Source: Agelaius tricolor | Taxonomy: Eukaryota > Chordata > Aves > Passeriformes > Icteridae | DNA length: 64,000 nucleotides | Assembly (NCBI GenBank): GCA_023055355.1 | Contig: JALJCS010000004.1 | Coordinates: 20,610,244 to 20,674,243 of the forward strand | Reading direction: 5' to 3' | In this document: positions 23,001 to 36,492 of the stretch, piece after piece | How the letters are laid out: each line of letters opens with the position of its first letter | How positions within the stretch are numbered: position 1 is the stretch's first letter | Program-made: the position numbers and the translations under genes | The notes under the pieces: generated by a model | What the model was told of the DNA's origin: nothing | Databases searched by the model: none | Seen by the model: the letters and a program-made list of their open reading frames with translations, nothing else

Positions 23001-26000
23001 GAGACTGGGAGGTGTATTGAGTGTAAACCATCAATGCCAGTAGCTCTTCAAACTTTTCCATTTGTTTGACAAAAATGTTCATGGTTTTGTAGTGGTATGA
23101 TATTTAAAAGATTCAGTTCTGTTTAAAGATGAATATCAAACAGTTGGTCGTTTTAACCTTTGTCTTTTAAAGTTCTCATAGAGAGGAAAATGATAGTACA
23201 TCATCATCCACTGAATGCAAAGAGACATTTTGGTCAGCTTTATACACCTATTCCCAGACTTTCTGTGCAAAGAGGATCTTGGCTCTCAAGGACACCTGCA
23301 AAATATTTCCTAAAGTGAGACAGCTATCAAGATGCTAGAAAGGAAGCAATGTTCAGTTGGAAGCAAGTAATTCTCCAGTAATGCAATCTGAAAAACTGCT
23401 GGATCTGATCCCTCCATAGCAAGCTGCAGGGTAACACACTGCTCAGTGCAGTCTTCCCTGACTGTAATGCGCAAAGAGAAGGACAGTGGTAAGGCAAGAT
23501 AGACAAATATCAAGTGTTTCCAAGTCTTGATGGCTGCATGTCATCAGTAGAAGGATCACAGATTTCACCAGCTCGTGATGTGAAGTTGAAAACATGTTGA
23601 GGTTTGGTTTGGCCAATCACTGTTTGAAACAGACATGGGTAAATATGTTTTCCAAAAGTGGCTTTTATTTGCCCAAGCAACAGAGAGATGTTTTGAGTTC
23701 TTACCAAATACAGGCCTAGAGTATAAAAAACTCTGGGTCACTGGTTCTGATTTTGACATTTCCATTAGTAAGAGAAAGACTGAGCTCTCTGAGAATATAC
23801 TAACACATAGAAACCAATTATTTGCTCTCACTTGAGCTCTACAGACTATCGAAAAGTAAAACAATACAACATACTCTGGCTTCAAGGCAAAATAAAACAG
23901 TACTGTATGCACAGTTTGAAGAATATGTTTCAAGAGAAAGGCAGAACTTTTGTATTTGACATTAGTAAATAAACCTTATAGTAAGTTTGACCAAGAAAGG
24001 CTATGGTTTTTTCATTCACATGGGATGATTATTATTGTTTTATGCCACTGTTTCACTAACACTACACCATATATGATACTCCAAGCTAATCAGCCAACAG
24101 GGCATATTTTAGATGCCATGAAAGATAGGCAATATGGCAGTGTAAATACCAAAGCTTTTAAGTGAGCTGCGTGCTTTACATCAAATGGCTGTTTCTGAGT
24201 TCCAAGGTCGTCAGCTAACTCTGTGAGCACAGGACTTTGCATGCTGGAGGATGTAGGGGCAAAAATGCTGTCTCTTAGGATTACTGCTGTATTTGAGAGG
24301 AGGCGTGGGGCAAGTGGGTTGTGGAAAACTGAAAGGAGGTTTTCCTCCATTCCTGCCCCATCTCCATCAGAGCATGGAGAAACTTAGAGATCCAGGGTGA
24401 AATCCCACAGAGATTTGTCAAGAACTAGGGAGGCCTGTGTTTAGGATGCATCCATAGCCTACATCACCATCCATGACCTGCAACTTGGGACTGGAAGTAG
24501 GATGGATACCCACAGATCCCAGTCACCAAGAAGCTGAGGAATATCTGCCTCTGTTATGACTTCACTCTACCAGGCTCAAAACTGGGCTAGAATATCTAGA
24601 CAAAGTACTCTCACCCCCATAGCTCCCCTTGATGTGCAGAGAATTAACTGCCCATTGGTCAGCAACATTTTCAAGCAGCCTTACTATGAAGTGCAGCTCT
24701 AATGATAGACCAGGGTCATCTGCCTCTCCCAGGCTCCCTGTTCACTTGTGCAAAGTCAGGCAATGAGACAATGCAGCTGCTGGCAGCTTGAGTGCCTGGG
24801 AAGGAAAGATATGAGGTTTCAACTTTGAATGCCCAGCACTGTCATTTAGAAGGATCTTGTTTCCCCCCTTGCTTGAAGCCAACCAACTTGCTTTATTTAG
24901 AGAAAATTTTACTGTATTTTTTTTAAGGAAAAAAGTCTTTGTTGACCACACAATTTTGTTTGGATTCTGCTAGCTCCAGTAACATTGATGTGTGGAAAGG
25001 GATCAGCCCTGGAGTTTTAATAATACGTGAACTGCAGCCTTGCTCTGCAAGTGGATGGGACTCTAATACTGTCTGCTAAAACTATTCCTGCCAAAACAAA
25101 CACCAGGAGAGGTTTCTTTTCCGTGTACCAAAGTCTCACTTTAGCACTTGCCAGGGAGCACTTTCCTTCTCCTGTCTTCTGCCTGTGCTGGACAAATAAA
25201 GAGGGCACAGCAGTACTGGAGGACTGCCTGAAAGGTTGTGGGTTACAGTCCTTAATGCAGTGCTCTCTGTATGTTCAGAAAGGGCTTTACTCTTTCATTT
25301 CAGAGCTTTTATAAGACCTTAGAGCTGGGGCCTGCATTCTTCTGCAATAAGCTCACAAAATTGGATTCCCTTTGGACTTGCAAACCTTGGCCACATTCAT
25401 ATTTTATGTGAGCCACTCTGCACAACTGATTCTTCTGGTGTTTATTTTTCTTGATGTGAAATAATTCTTACTTCCCTCTGAGGAAACCTTGCCTGTTAAT
25501 GACTGCTAGCTGTAGCGTGCCATCAACTATCCTCAGGTCTTCTCCCATGGCTCTGTCTCATCTCATCCATCACCTCCAGACATAAGGTCAGAGGTTACAT
25601 GAAGTGGAGGAAAAAAATTAATGCTTGTGAAGAACTGAATTGTTTTGCTTTAAAATGTTGTCCTGAGGTTAGCTATGGAAGCCTCCTTGGCTCAAGTGGT
25701 GTTCTCTCCTGTAGGAATGGAGACTCAAAATTTCCCAGTGGTTAAGTCATAGCTTTGGGCATACTGATAACAAAAACACATGCTACCATACTGACTGATG
25801 ATAATTAGGAGGTGCTCTTTGCAGCTGTGCCACTGTATTTATCCATGTGGTTTTTTGGGGGGAGTATGTGTATCTCTCGGTGTGTTTGTAGTTTTTACTG
25901 TGAAAGTGAGATAAAAACCAGATCTAGATCTGTTCTTCACAGATCCCCTTTGCCCCTCCAGACAGCACCCAGAGCCTGGATCCAAGCCCAGGAGTAATTT

Positions 26001-29000
26001 CCCTCACACCAAGATGGGGAGCAGCCAGGAGCGGCAGTGAGATAATGGTAGGTCTCAGATGGAAGGGACAGGTTATTTCCCACAGACTGGTGTAAGTTCA
26101 AAGTACCATTTTCCTTTGACTATGAAATTTACACCTGTAGCTTACTTTTGAGCCCACCAACCTTATGTTTCAAGATATTTACCGTAAGGAAAAATCTCCC
26201 AGTCCTTCTAGGACATGAAGCTCTGAAAGAGCATTTTGCAGCTGTGCAAAAAAAACCCTATAGTATTCTGGATACCAACCAGAAACCTGTGCTTGAGTAT
26301 GCATTGCTATTAAGGTGAGGAATAGTCATTTCTCTTGGATCAGACTTGCAGTGATGAACTTGGTGACTATCCTATATTATTTGAGAATATACACATAAGC
26401 CTTCTAGAAATATATGATTTATATTTTGAGAATATAAACATTGTCAAATCTTTGATAAGATACCATCCACTACCTTTTAGAAAAAGACACTTGTGATGCC
26501 TGATGGGATAAGAGAATTCTTGCCATGATCTGAAATTTAATCTGTCTGCAGAGATGAGTCTTGCATTCCAACTTCTGATTTTTCCTTTCTTATTTTTTTC
26601 CCCATAACATGTAGTAATTGATTTTTTTAAAATTAATTTTTTATCATGTGGGTAGACAAAATGTTTATCTCTGCTAAGCTGCTGTTGTAGAATGTAGACA
26701 CTTACCTAAATTTGATATTGCCTGTTTTCACCTAAATGTTGGAAAACAACCTGAATCAAACTAAACATTGACATCTAATATCAACTAACATCAATTTTCT
26801 ACCTCCCATAGTATGGTCAGATGTAGAGATGCTTTCATTTGTCATAAGTCGTACTACTTTTTCCAATGTTTTGGTGCTCCATTTATGAAAATCCAGTTGT
26901 AAAGTGTTACAAGGGAATCATCCTGTCAATATCTAGGTGCAAAGCAGCAAACACTTGGAAGACAAGCATGCACACTCAGTAATTGGTAGCCAGCTTTAGA
27001 TTCCACTGAAATTTCTGATGTTCATTAAAGCTGGAGTTGAAACAAATAGCCTTGTAAGTTTTTAGAGAAACTGAAGGTTTTCTCAAGCTGAAATGCAGGT
27101 TAACAGAGAACAGAGACTGATAGTATTTATACAAGCTGACAAGTAGAAGGAATTTTTTTTTATTATCCAGACAGGTTTTATCTTCCTTTGAACTGACAGA
27201 GTGGCCTTGAGAAGGTGAAGAATAACTATCAGGTTACCCACAGATAAACAAATGCAGAAACATCTTTAAAAGAAATAAATTATTTCCTTATATGAGGTGA
27301 AATTTATAATACATTGTTTTATTGACCCAAATTACCCTTTTAATTATCTATTTTTTAATGCTCCTTCTTAAGAGAGAAGTTTGAGGAAACTCTACTATCA
27401 TAAATCTCATGGCTGTATGAGGACAGTGCTGGAGTTTTGCCATGGTGCTTTGACACATTATCATCCTAGTAAATGATCCAAGTGTTGAAATTCAGTGTGG
27501 AGAGATGGCTTTTGTAAAACTTTGCCATGTGTATCAGCTCTTCTGGAAAGTACAGCATTATCTGATGATATATCTCTTGGAGAGGAATGGAAGGAGGCAA
27601 GGGAAAAGAGAATATGGGCTTTGTACGAGTAATGATATTTAAACTAAAGCTATAAATGAATAGAAGCTTCCTTGTAAGCTTGTACAATTAAGACCCATAC
27701 TGTTTCTGAATCCTTTTTCTTGCTTTATAATTTTACGATAAAAAGCATTACCATTGCTTTTGGACTTATATTAACTCTAGTAGCCACAAAGAGAACGAAA
27801 TGTTGTTTGTTTATTTACTTGTGAAACAAAGTATGCCACTTTGCAAACTTCACTATATAATTTGCACTAGATTGGTTGTTTAGGAGTATGCACATGCTAG
27901 TTTAAGTACTCCACTCTCTCTAGATTTCAAATTGCCATACAATGGCTATGACTTTAGTGAAACAGTTGCGGCTCATTGTATCTCCCAAAGTCAGAAATAA
28001 TTTGTCATAATGGAGTCCCCCATTCAAATTTGCAGTGCCTATAATAAACAAAACATGGCTATCAGAATTTAAAGGGATTGCATTACAGTAAGAAACTGAG
28101 TACCTTTGAATGTGATTCAATAACATTCTAGATTTCTCCCTATTTATCACTTGTGGTTCATTTTGCTTACCAAATACAGTAGGCAGTTAATGGTTAAGCT
28201 GATACAGACCAAGGGTTCCCTACCAAGAGCACATTCTTTTGAAATGTACCCTTGACATTTTCACTTTCTGTGCATTTGCATGCTTCTCTTATATCTATTT
28301 TCCTTGCTGCAACATATAGATATTATTCAGCACAGCCACAGTTGCAACTGGACATGTCATAATTTCTGCTTACATTTGCATTGGTGTCAGCCTCACTCAG
28401 TAAAAAATGCACTGTGTGCCTACAAGTGATAGTGTTTAGAAATCTGACCAAGGCTCTCTACAGGCTCTCAAAGCTAATGCTAAAAACTTGAAGAGTTATC
28501 AGTTCATATCAGGCGAAAACAACATAGTTTTGTTCTAGTTGATTATTATGTGTGCTGGTGGTGAGTTCTAAGAAGATCTAGACAGCTGCTTTCTATTGAT
28601 TGAACCTAAATGGGGAAATCTGATCTGCAGTGAAATAATGTCTGTTAAGGAAAACACAATCAAGATTTTACACCAAAGAAAATCTTCCTCATGGTGGGTA
28701 GTTTTCTGCCTCATTTCATAGGAGATTCCATTGGGATGATGGTATCTTCTTCCAGATCTTGGTACAGGGTTGGCTCTGGTGCTCTGGGGTTCCCAGCTAA
28801 CCTGGGGAGTAAGCATGCATAGGTGAAAAGACCTTATCTAACCCTTACACAACTGGACTCCTCACAAATTATGGACAAGGGCAGTGGAGTTATGAGTTTT
28901 ATCCTGCACTGGAGTCCATGGGCTACAGGGACAAAACCTGGCCTGAGCTTCCAAAGCCTCAAATGCATCCCTCCAGCTTTGCTTTCTTCCTGCCTTATTT

Positions 29001-30240
29001 CTCACTGCTGGTCTATAGATCCATGTTTTTGGAATCTCAACTTCTGTGTCTTTGCATGGTTTTCTGTGCCTTAGAAAAGCCTGTGCAGAGTGTCAAAACT
29101 GCCACTATACTTTCTTCCCTGAGGACTTGGCTTGCTTGAATGGTTGTATGGGATGGATGCTATGGCTCTTGAGAAGGAGTATTAAACAGCTGAAAATTAA
29201 TGGATAAGTGCTTCTGTATATTTGCATGTGTATAGGAAAGTCCTCAATGGTCTTTGCATCTCTTATTTGAGGAAGTGCTATGGATCCCACTGACACTCAG
29301 TACTGCCTCCCCATTGCCCTCAAACACTATTGCCACTTGAGGATCTAGCCCAGTTCTCAAACCTTTTGCATGTTTCCACCACCAGTTCATAAAATAACAC
29401 TGTCAGAAATGTGATGGATGTGTGGGCAAGTTCAGTGTTCAGAGTGTACTGAGTTCTCAGTATTCGCTACTAGCAACTGCATCACATGTGGTAAAGGGGG
29501 TAGAAAGAAAGAGACAAAAGAGTTTCTCAGATAACAAGAGGGTTTCTTGGACACCAAACAGGGCTTTCTGCTGTTTTGCCTTTTGCCCTTGTGTAGTTTA
29601 GGTTTGATGTCAATGAAAGTGCTGACATTACTCCAGGAGGGCTTGTTTCCAGTTGTGCCTGTGCTGATGGATGAGATTGAAACAGGTCAGCTCAGCTTTA
29701 TCATGTCCTTCAACAGTGTCTGTAATGAGGCAGGGAGGAACATGCTGGGAATTCAAGGAGCAGAGGTTTTTCTCTCTGCTCTTTGATGCCTGGTTGGAAA
29801 TACCAGAGGAAAATAAAAAGCTGTATAAACAGAAAGCACTTTTAAGGCAATTATATCACACCTTATTGCTACTTCTATCTTTTTATGCTACAGATCTGCA
29901 GGAGGCACTTAAGGCATTAAAAATGAAACTCACAGGAGCAAGTGTGGAGGGAAGCATTTGCAACATGCTTCATTTTCTATGAAAGCAAATAGCAAGCAAG
30001 CAAAACTATCAGTGACAGGATTAAAGACATTCTGGTAAGAGCGCCTGAATTGAGCTGCCTGGGGAATAAGGCATATAACATGAAACTTCAGTCATCCCAG
30101 GTCATCTTCTCTTTAGAACCACTTCTCCCTTCCAGTCTTATGGTGCTTGGGACAGAGAGCCAGCCAGTCCTGCTGCAGTTTCTTGGACTGAACTGTCAAT
30201 CTGTCTTCTCTCTTTTTCTTCTAGATCTGTGGTTCCATTT
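17064..30240. other. Long non-coding stretch, no gene recognised
   Basis: About 13 kb with no recognisable exon or full repeat. Short open frames near 17931, 20311, 23565, 25027 and 29671 have no familiar domains. T-rich runs are scattered, and one 14-bp palindrome is listed separately. I see no CpG island, LTR pair or CR1 tail. Confidence 0.55.
25919..25932. repeat. Perfect 14-bp palindrome
   Basis: CAGATCTAGATCTG equals its own reverse complement. No associated element is seen, and it may be fortuitous. Confidence 0.75.
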
Positions 30241-30266
30241 TTTCTCTCTTTCTCTCTGTTTTGTTG

Positions 30267-30291
30267 TTTTTTTTTTTTTTTTTTTTTTTTT
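30267..30291. repeat. Poly(T) run of about 25 after a pyrimidine tract
   Basis: An uninterrupted T run follows a C/T-rich tract starting near 30205. A minus-strand A tail of a retrocopy would look like this, but I recognise no retrocopied gene in the sequence downstream on the plus strand. Length is prone to sequencing error. Confidence 0.85.
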
Positions 30292-30540
30292 ATAAACTTA
30301 TTTCTGAGGATTCTGCACAGTCCTATACAGGAACAGACCAGTTCTGAAAAGAAAAGTATGTGGCATTTGTTCTTCAGGGCTAAAGACATAATTTTTTTTT
30401 GTGTCATGGATGGGGTTAACATCACTATTTGCACATGGTTTTTGTCACTTTTTTGTATAAGTATCCATCCTACCTTTGTTAATTTACAAGGGGTAACTTT
30501 TTTTTTTTGTAGTTTATGGCTTAAAAGAAAATAGTGTAAG

Positions 30541-30577
30541 TAGTATATATCAAACAATACTGGTTTGATATATACTA
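30541..30577. repeat. Perfect hairpin: 15-bp arms, 7-base loop
   Basis: TAGTATATATCAAAC (30541-30555) is followed by the loop AATACTG and then its exact reverse complement GTTTGATATATACTA (30563-30577). Arms this long with no mismatch are unlikely by chance even in AT-rich DNA. The stem is shorter than a usual microRNA precursor and the flanks do not extend it. I do not recognise the termini of a known DNA transposon. Confidence 0.85.
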
Positions 30578-30591
30578 GAAACATTCTTTTA

Positions 30592-32782
30592 GGGATCCTG
30601 TGAATCTCCTATTTTACAGCTTTCTTATGTACAGGTAATGTTAGTACCTTTGAAATAAATTTCAAAGAAAACCAGCTATGCTGTAGCTAATTTCCTCATG
30701 GCTATATTAGTGTGACCATGGATAAATAGACTTTTCACTTGTTCTAAAGAAGAATGATGCAGAATTCAAGAGGTGGTTGGTAAGGAAAATAATTCTGAAG
30801 GGTCATTTCACTGTAAGTCTGGGCATGTGTACAGAAAATACTGTGTAATATAATCACTGTCCCTTAAAATACTCAGTAATCAGTCATTGGAGCACAGAAT
30901 GCTCCAATGCTCTTCAAAAGCAAATGGAGGAATAGCTAAACCCAGTGCTCTCCATTAGAATTACATTTAGGAAGATGCTTTGCCACGTCTAGGCAGCTAC
31001 ATTCTTAAAATAGAGGACACATGACTTTCTACCAGTTTCTGTCACATAATTGGAACTAACTTTGCCTGTCTGTTAGTAATGGATAAGAAAGGAAGCTAAC
31101 ACAGATGGAAAAAGGAGACTGCTGTGAAGACATTCCAGATACTATGACTTTATTTCCTTTTTTCCCAATTTCTGTCTTTGGGGCACAGTCACCTCCAGAA
31201 ATCTCCTGCCAAGGGGCTCAGGCCAGCAACAGCAGGAAAATTCTCCAGGATTTCTTCCAGTTGTGCTTGCTAGTGCCCCCTTTTACCCAGAGATCAGTGC
31301 TGCATATCAGGTCTGTGTCTGTAGGTAGCAGCATGAATTATGCCTAGAAATAAGTACTGCTCTATGGAGAAAGCCCTTGTGTGGAGCAGCCCTCCATTTG
31401 GGCAGCACCAGTTGCCAAGTAAGTGTCACTCTGATTTGTTACTCATTACGTTGGCTCCCCGTGAAATATGAAGTTGTATTGAATGTCTCAGTGGTAATCT
31501 CCAAGATCCTGAAAGGACTTGGCAGAGTCAGATGAGGCAGTGTCTCTCTCATGGGAATGATGTCCTGGAACAGCTGCTTTCCCCAGGAACTAAGATGTCA
31601 CTTTTGTGCCTGAGGGTGAAAGTGAATTGAAGAGGGGGGGCCTTTGTAGCTTTTGAGATGTTCTTGATCTTTGGTGGGAAGGTTGGACATACTAGGACCT
31701 TGTGGTCTGCAGCACAGATCCCCTGCACAAAGACTAAGAGAAGAGGAAGGAGCCTGAATACAGAATTGAAAGGGAGTGGCAGAAAGAATTAATGAAAATT
31801 GAGAGAATTTAAATGTTTATGAAGGATGGGTATCTACACTTTGTTACTTCTCTTTTTTTTTTTATCTACAAAAGCATCTGTTTTTCAGAAGTGCTAAAAG
31901 GTCTGGATCACTACAATGACCTCAAACATTAGAAGTTGAACATCAGGCACACCCTTTGGAAAAGCTGAATCTTACTCTAATTCTGTAGCTCAGCCAGTGT
32001 CAAATATGCTTTTTGAAACTGTTTTTCTCCTTGTAGGCAGAAACTACTCTGATACTTTTTTGTTAGTAGGTAGATTCAGGAAAGAAATCCTCATGTTGGT
32101 GGACTCAGGATTCAGCTTTCATTCGTTTTGTATCCATCTTGTATTCATCTTTCTTCTATTGACAGAAAAATATTTGCTTGTTGCTATGTGAAGCACTATT
32201 ACACAGAAATTTGACTTCTAGAAGGTTTGCTGGCCATCTGTGGTCAATCTAGACATTTGGTTGTGCTCCAAGAAGATCAAGTGGAAAGCCAGGTCTTCTG
32301 TTCTGCATGTAATTATTACTAAGAAGTTACAATGGGTGCATTGTGCTGCAACCTTTACAAGTGTCACTGATGATTAGACTGTTGCAATACTGTTTCAGTA
32401 ACTCAATATGACACTATATTTTAGATTTATCTGTAAAATACCAGTGCAGAATTTGGCAGCTTGGTTCTGGTTTTGTTTCCAGGACACATTTCTCAAGGAA
32501 TTTCTCAAGTTTTCCTCTAGACAACCTGGGACCTGTCTCTTGGCCAACCATTGCTCCTTTTTGTCCTTAAGTGCCATGGCAGAGGTAGGAAGAATTTGAA
32601 AACTCATCTGGAAGTACAAAAGAGGTACTGGAAGTACAAACCAAGAGTACTTTGCCATGAGGATAGCAGTCTTGGTCCTTGTACCTGAACTCTGGATTTG
32701 AAAGACTAATTTATTGAACTTGAATATATTCTAAGGTCTGTCAATTTCTTAGCCTTTCAAGAGCATAGGGAGATTTGTCAGG
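30592..32782. other. Non-coding stretch, nothing recognised
   Basis: About 2.2 kb of AT-rich DNA up to the LTR at 32789. The direct repeat CTGGAAGTACAAA occurs twice near 32608-32640. No exon, tail or CpG cluster is seen. Confidence 0.55.
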
Positions 32783-32788
32783 GGGGAC

Positions 32789-33284
32789 TGTCGCATCCCA
32801 TGAACTGTCTCCTCTCAGTCAATTCCCAAGTCCTCTGCCCTGGCACTGGCAGTGACTAACTACCGTGGAGTAGTCCTCCTGGGGGGAAAAGACAGACTCT
32901 CCCATGGACTTCTATCTCACTGACCCCTGGTTCCTCCTTTCCCTGTGCCCTCATTGGTTGGATACCGCTGGTGGCTGTGCCCTCTCCCCTGGACACCAAT
33001 CCCCTCTGCCCTGTCCTCAGCTGTGCCCACTTCCTCTTCTTAAGCTACCTGCACCATGTGGTGCATCTCTTTCTTGCCAGGTCCCTTTCAGGCTGGCACT
33101 CCACAGGAATAAAACCTTGCAAAAAGAGCCTTTCTTGCCTCTCTCGCTGAGCCAGCTGTGGTGAGTGTTGTGTGGGGGTCTGATTGTGTTGCCTGAATGT
33201 TAACCAACCTGCTTTTCTACAGGAGAGGTTTGTTTGGAACATATAATAGGCAGCAGCACCCACCAGTCAACACCTGCATTTTCA
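32789..33284 (+). mobile_element. Solo LTR of an endogenous retrovirus (plus strand) with exact target duplication
   Basis: The element starts TGTCGCATCCCATGAACTG and ends CATTTTCA. It is bracketed by GGGGAC on the left (32783-32788) and GGGGAC on the right (33285-33290), an exact 6-bp target duplication. Inside, U3 carries an inverted CCAAT box (ATTGG, 32953-32957) and a forward CCAAT (32996-33000). A polyadenylation signal AATAAA lies at 33108-33113, and a G/T-rich downstream element follows at about 33160-33193. This is the normal U3-R-U5 order. No internal retroviral genes flank it, so the provirus was reduced to one LTR by recombination between its ends. Length is 496 bases. The 6-bp duplication favours an alpha/betaretrovirus-like family, but I cannot name the subfamily. 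The left duplication sits in a run of G, which makes its exact edge slightly ambiguous. Confidence 0.8.
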
Positions 33285-35901
33285 GGGGACCCTCAATAAA
33301 ACTGTTGGATGTTTAAATAATCTTCAGTCTAGGGAGAATCAACATGGCCTTTGTACATCCACACAAACCTGATAACAGGTTCAAAAGATGCATAAAGACA
33401 CATGAATAAAAGGTGTTTCACTGGCCAGATACTGTTAATTTTTCCAGAGACTTTTGAAAGACTTTTTTTAACCAAAATCTTTTAAGGAACATGACATGAG
33501 ACAGAAGATCATTAAATAGATAAATAATTGATAAACAGTAAGAAATTGAATGTATGAATAAAGTACTAATTCTTGGAGCAGGGTGATGCAGGTGGATTAA
33601 ATGGTGATCTGTGGTAGGACCTTTTATGTTCAGTGGGGAGCGGCATGAAAAAATTTGCTAATGAAATTGAATTACTGAAACCAGAAAAGATGAGGAACAT
33701 CTGTAAAGAGCTGTAGAAGAATCTATTGGATATCTTACAAGGTAGATAAAAATAAGATGATAAAAATAGGGGGAAAGTGGTCCTAAATCCACCTGTTAAA
33801 TGGCAGTTTCTGAGCTAACCCGTACAGCTCAGTATTGAAACCATGGGTACCTGACACATCCAAGAAGATACCAGCTCAAGGTTGAGGAAGCATATAAAAT
33901 AGTATGGTATTATGGGAGATATAATAGAGGGCATCATTTTGCCATTCACTTAGGTCCACAAGTCTGTCAGTTGTTTTAGTTGAAAGTTAATTGTTTTAGA
34001 ACTGAAAAGAGACAGAAGAGGTCAGTAAGGGTACAAAGCATCTTCCTAATAAGTTGTCAATAACGATGTCGGGGATACCCTATGAGGTCAGTAGAGTGCG
34101 TCTGCCCTCGTGTGCTGAGTTTTTCCCAGGCTCAGCTGAGGCTATGGCTGGGGATAACTTCTGTCTATTTGTTTTAGAGTTGTCCCAGAGAGCTGCTGTG
34201 AAAGGCACTAATTTTTAGTGGATGTGAGGCTGTAAAAATAAACAAAAGTAATTTTGTTGAAAGTATCCACTCTGCTACACAGTGGCAGAATCAACCCTTC
34301 TGTAAACACAAGTTATTTTTCTTTTCAAAATCTTTTTCTTAAAAGCTAGTTTTCCACACCACTTCTCAACCACAGTCTCACTATTGTAAACAAGGAACAT
34401 TTAAAACCTAGGAGTACTGACTTCCATACAAACCAGCAAGCTGCAGTTGCAAAAGTGAAGTTTTATCTCTTCTCATAGTAGAAAAAGGGAAAAGCTCAGT
34501 ACAGCCAGCCATGTCTGGTAGACAGAAGAAAGAGATTGAAGAGCTATTTTCAAGGTAACATGCCATCAGTTATGCTGCCTAGATCGAAGGTCCCAGATGC
34601 AGAGGGAATGCATTCCCCACTCCTTTTCTTTTTTTTCAGCTCACAGCCTCCCACTTGTTTTTTAAATTAATTTTTGGCAGTAGCATAACTCCTGGAATCC
34701 TGCCATTTACTGCTTTAAAAATTGCTCTTGAAAAGAGAAAGGGAGTCAGAGAGAAAGCAAGGGGTAGAGGGATTATGAAAACCTAATAGAGCTGATTGCA
34801 AGGATACATAACTAACATTTTTTTCTACAAAGATGATATATGATTTATTTTTCTGATGAGCCCAATTTTATGTTAGGTCCCATGGGAGAGAAGACAACTG
34901 TTTAGTAGAGATTACTGGGTATTTCAAAGCAGCAACAGGACAGCTAGGCAGAATTAAACATATTGGTATTTTATGGGGTTTCAGTAAAAGAATGCCTGTG
35001 TAACACAATCATTCCTTGAATCTTTAAATCATGAAATGTTTATAGTTTAAGAGATGGAACCATGGAAACATAGCCATATAAAAGTAGGGTAAAGATTCTT
35101 CTTATTTTGGGTTTAATGGGTTCATGTTGCTGAAGAAATGGCACAGCATCCTCATCCTGCCCCAGCAAGATGCATCATCTGGTCTGTGTTTGTCCCTGAA
35201 AAACACAAGTGATTTGGGCTGGGTCTCAATCTATTTTCATTATTGTCCTGTTTCATCATGCCTTTGTTCAGCTGGGATTGGAATAGCTTCTCTGCCCACT
35301 TCCTTGGTGTCCCATGGACCTGCTGCTGCCCTCATGTGGTGCCAAGCAGTGCCCTGTGCAAGCTGGGTGACCGCATTGCAGAAAGACTGGAACTGGTGCA
35401 GGCTCTTGTGGCACTATTTCCTGGAGAATTCAGAGTAAAACACTACAGAAGACTCTCTTTATGCTTGTGGATTACTGCAAGTTTGAAGAGAATACATATA
35501 GATCTGTTCAAGTGTGGAAGAGTTATTTTTGGTCTTTCTGCACTCTTTCTTCTTCAGTGGGGAGACCTTGGAAGGGAAGACGTGTTTTTGCACCTTACTG
35601 ATAAAAGCCAGAAGTATACATGCCAGCCACTGGGATATAGTGATGGTGGTGAGCTATGGTGTTAAGAATTAGGAAAGGATAGGGGTGTCATCATCAGTCA
35701 CTGCACTGTGCTTACCTGGAGTCAGAGTCCCTGTTCTTCCTCATATTCTGTTTCCATTTTAGGGCTTTGCCAGCTACTGACCAGGCCCTGGGCAGCTGTC
35801 TGCACTGTCATGCTGCTCATCATTCAGCTCATCAGCTCCTCTTGTAAAAACTGCCGCCTTACAATTAACACTGACGTGAGCTTCCTCTTTATTGTTTTCT
35901 G

Positions 35902-35942
35902 CTGTAATTAATTCAGTTTTACTGTAGTTAATTCAGTTCTTA
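35902..35942. repeat. Tandem duplication of a 20-bp unit
   Basis: CTGTAATTAATTCAGTTTTA is followed at once by CTGTAGTTAATTCAGTTCTTA. Both copies keep a TTAATTCAGTT core. Confidence 0.8.
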
Positions 35943-36081
35943 ATTGGTTTGAACTGAAGCCTTGGTTGGGCTCACCAGCTTCCATGCGCCTGGAGAGGAA
36001 ATGCAGAATTTACCTATGTGTAGCACTGAGTAACAGGGTAAGTACCTCATTGTCCATATTTGTGATTGAGGAGCAAAAGGC

Positions 36082-36098
36082 AAAAAAAAAAAAAAAAA
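36082..36098. repeat. Poly(A) run of 17
   Basis: A simple A run followed by GAGGGG. No retrocopied gene is recognised upstream. Confidence 0.85.
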
Positions 36099-36462
36099 GA
36101 GGGGATAAAATTGTTATTGTTAAAGGATAGAAATGTTTTTTGTCTATATATATTTCACCACAGACATCCTGATATTCTCAAGTAGGATATCTTTAAATGG
36201 ATGCTGACAGTTGATTTATTCTTGCATGCTGAGCTGTTTTTGAAGTGACATATGTGTAAAAGAAAATGTGAAAGATATTATGGCGTAATATAAAAGGAAC
36301 TGTTGTTTTTATAAGTGACCACGTGGTTTTAAAATTTAAACACCGCCCTCAAATTTTGAAAAACAGTAACATCGTGCTGTTGCACAAGACCTACTGAAAT
36401 TATGTTGGGGAGACACAGAAGTAAATCTTATTGTCAACATTGTCCTACAGAAGGGGAAAAGG

Positions 36463-36492
36463 GACTGTAGGTTATCAGACTGTAGGTTAGCA
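36463..36492. repeat. Tandem duplication of a 15-bp unit
   Basis: GACTGTAGGTTATCA is followed directly by GACTGTAGGTTAGCA, with one difference. Confidence 0.85.

Noticed and set aside
30267..30600. Poly(T) run as the tail of a minus-strand processed pseudogene
   Set aside because: No gene-like sequence and no target duplication are seen beyond the run; processed pseudogenes are rare in birds.
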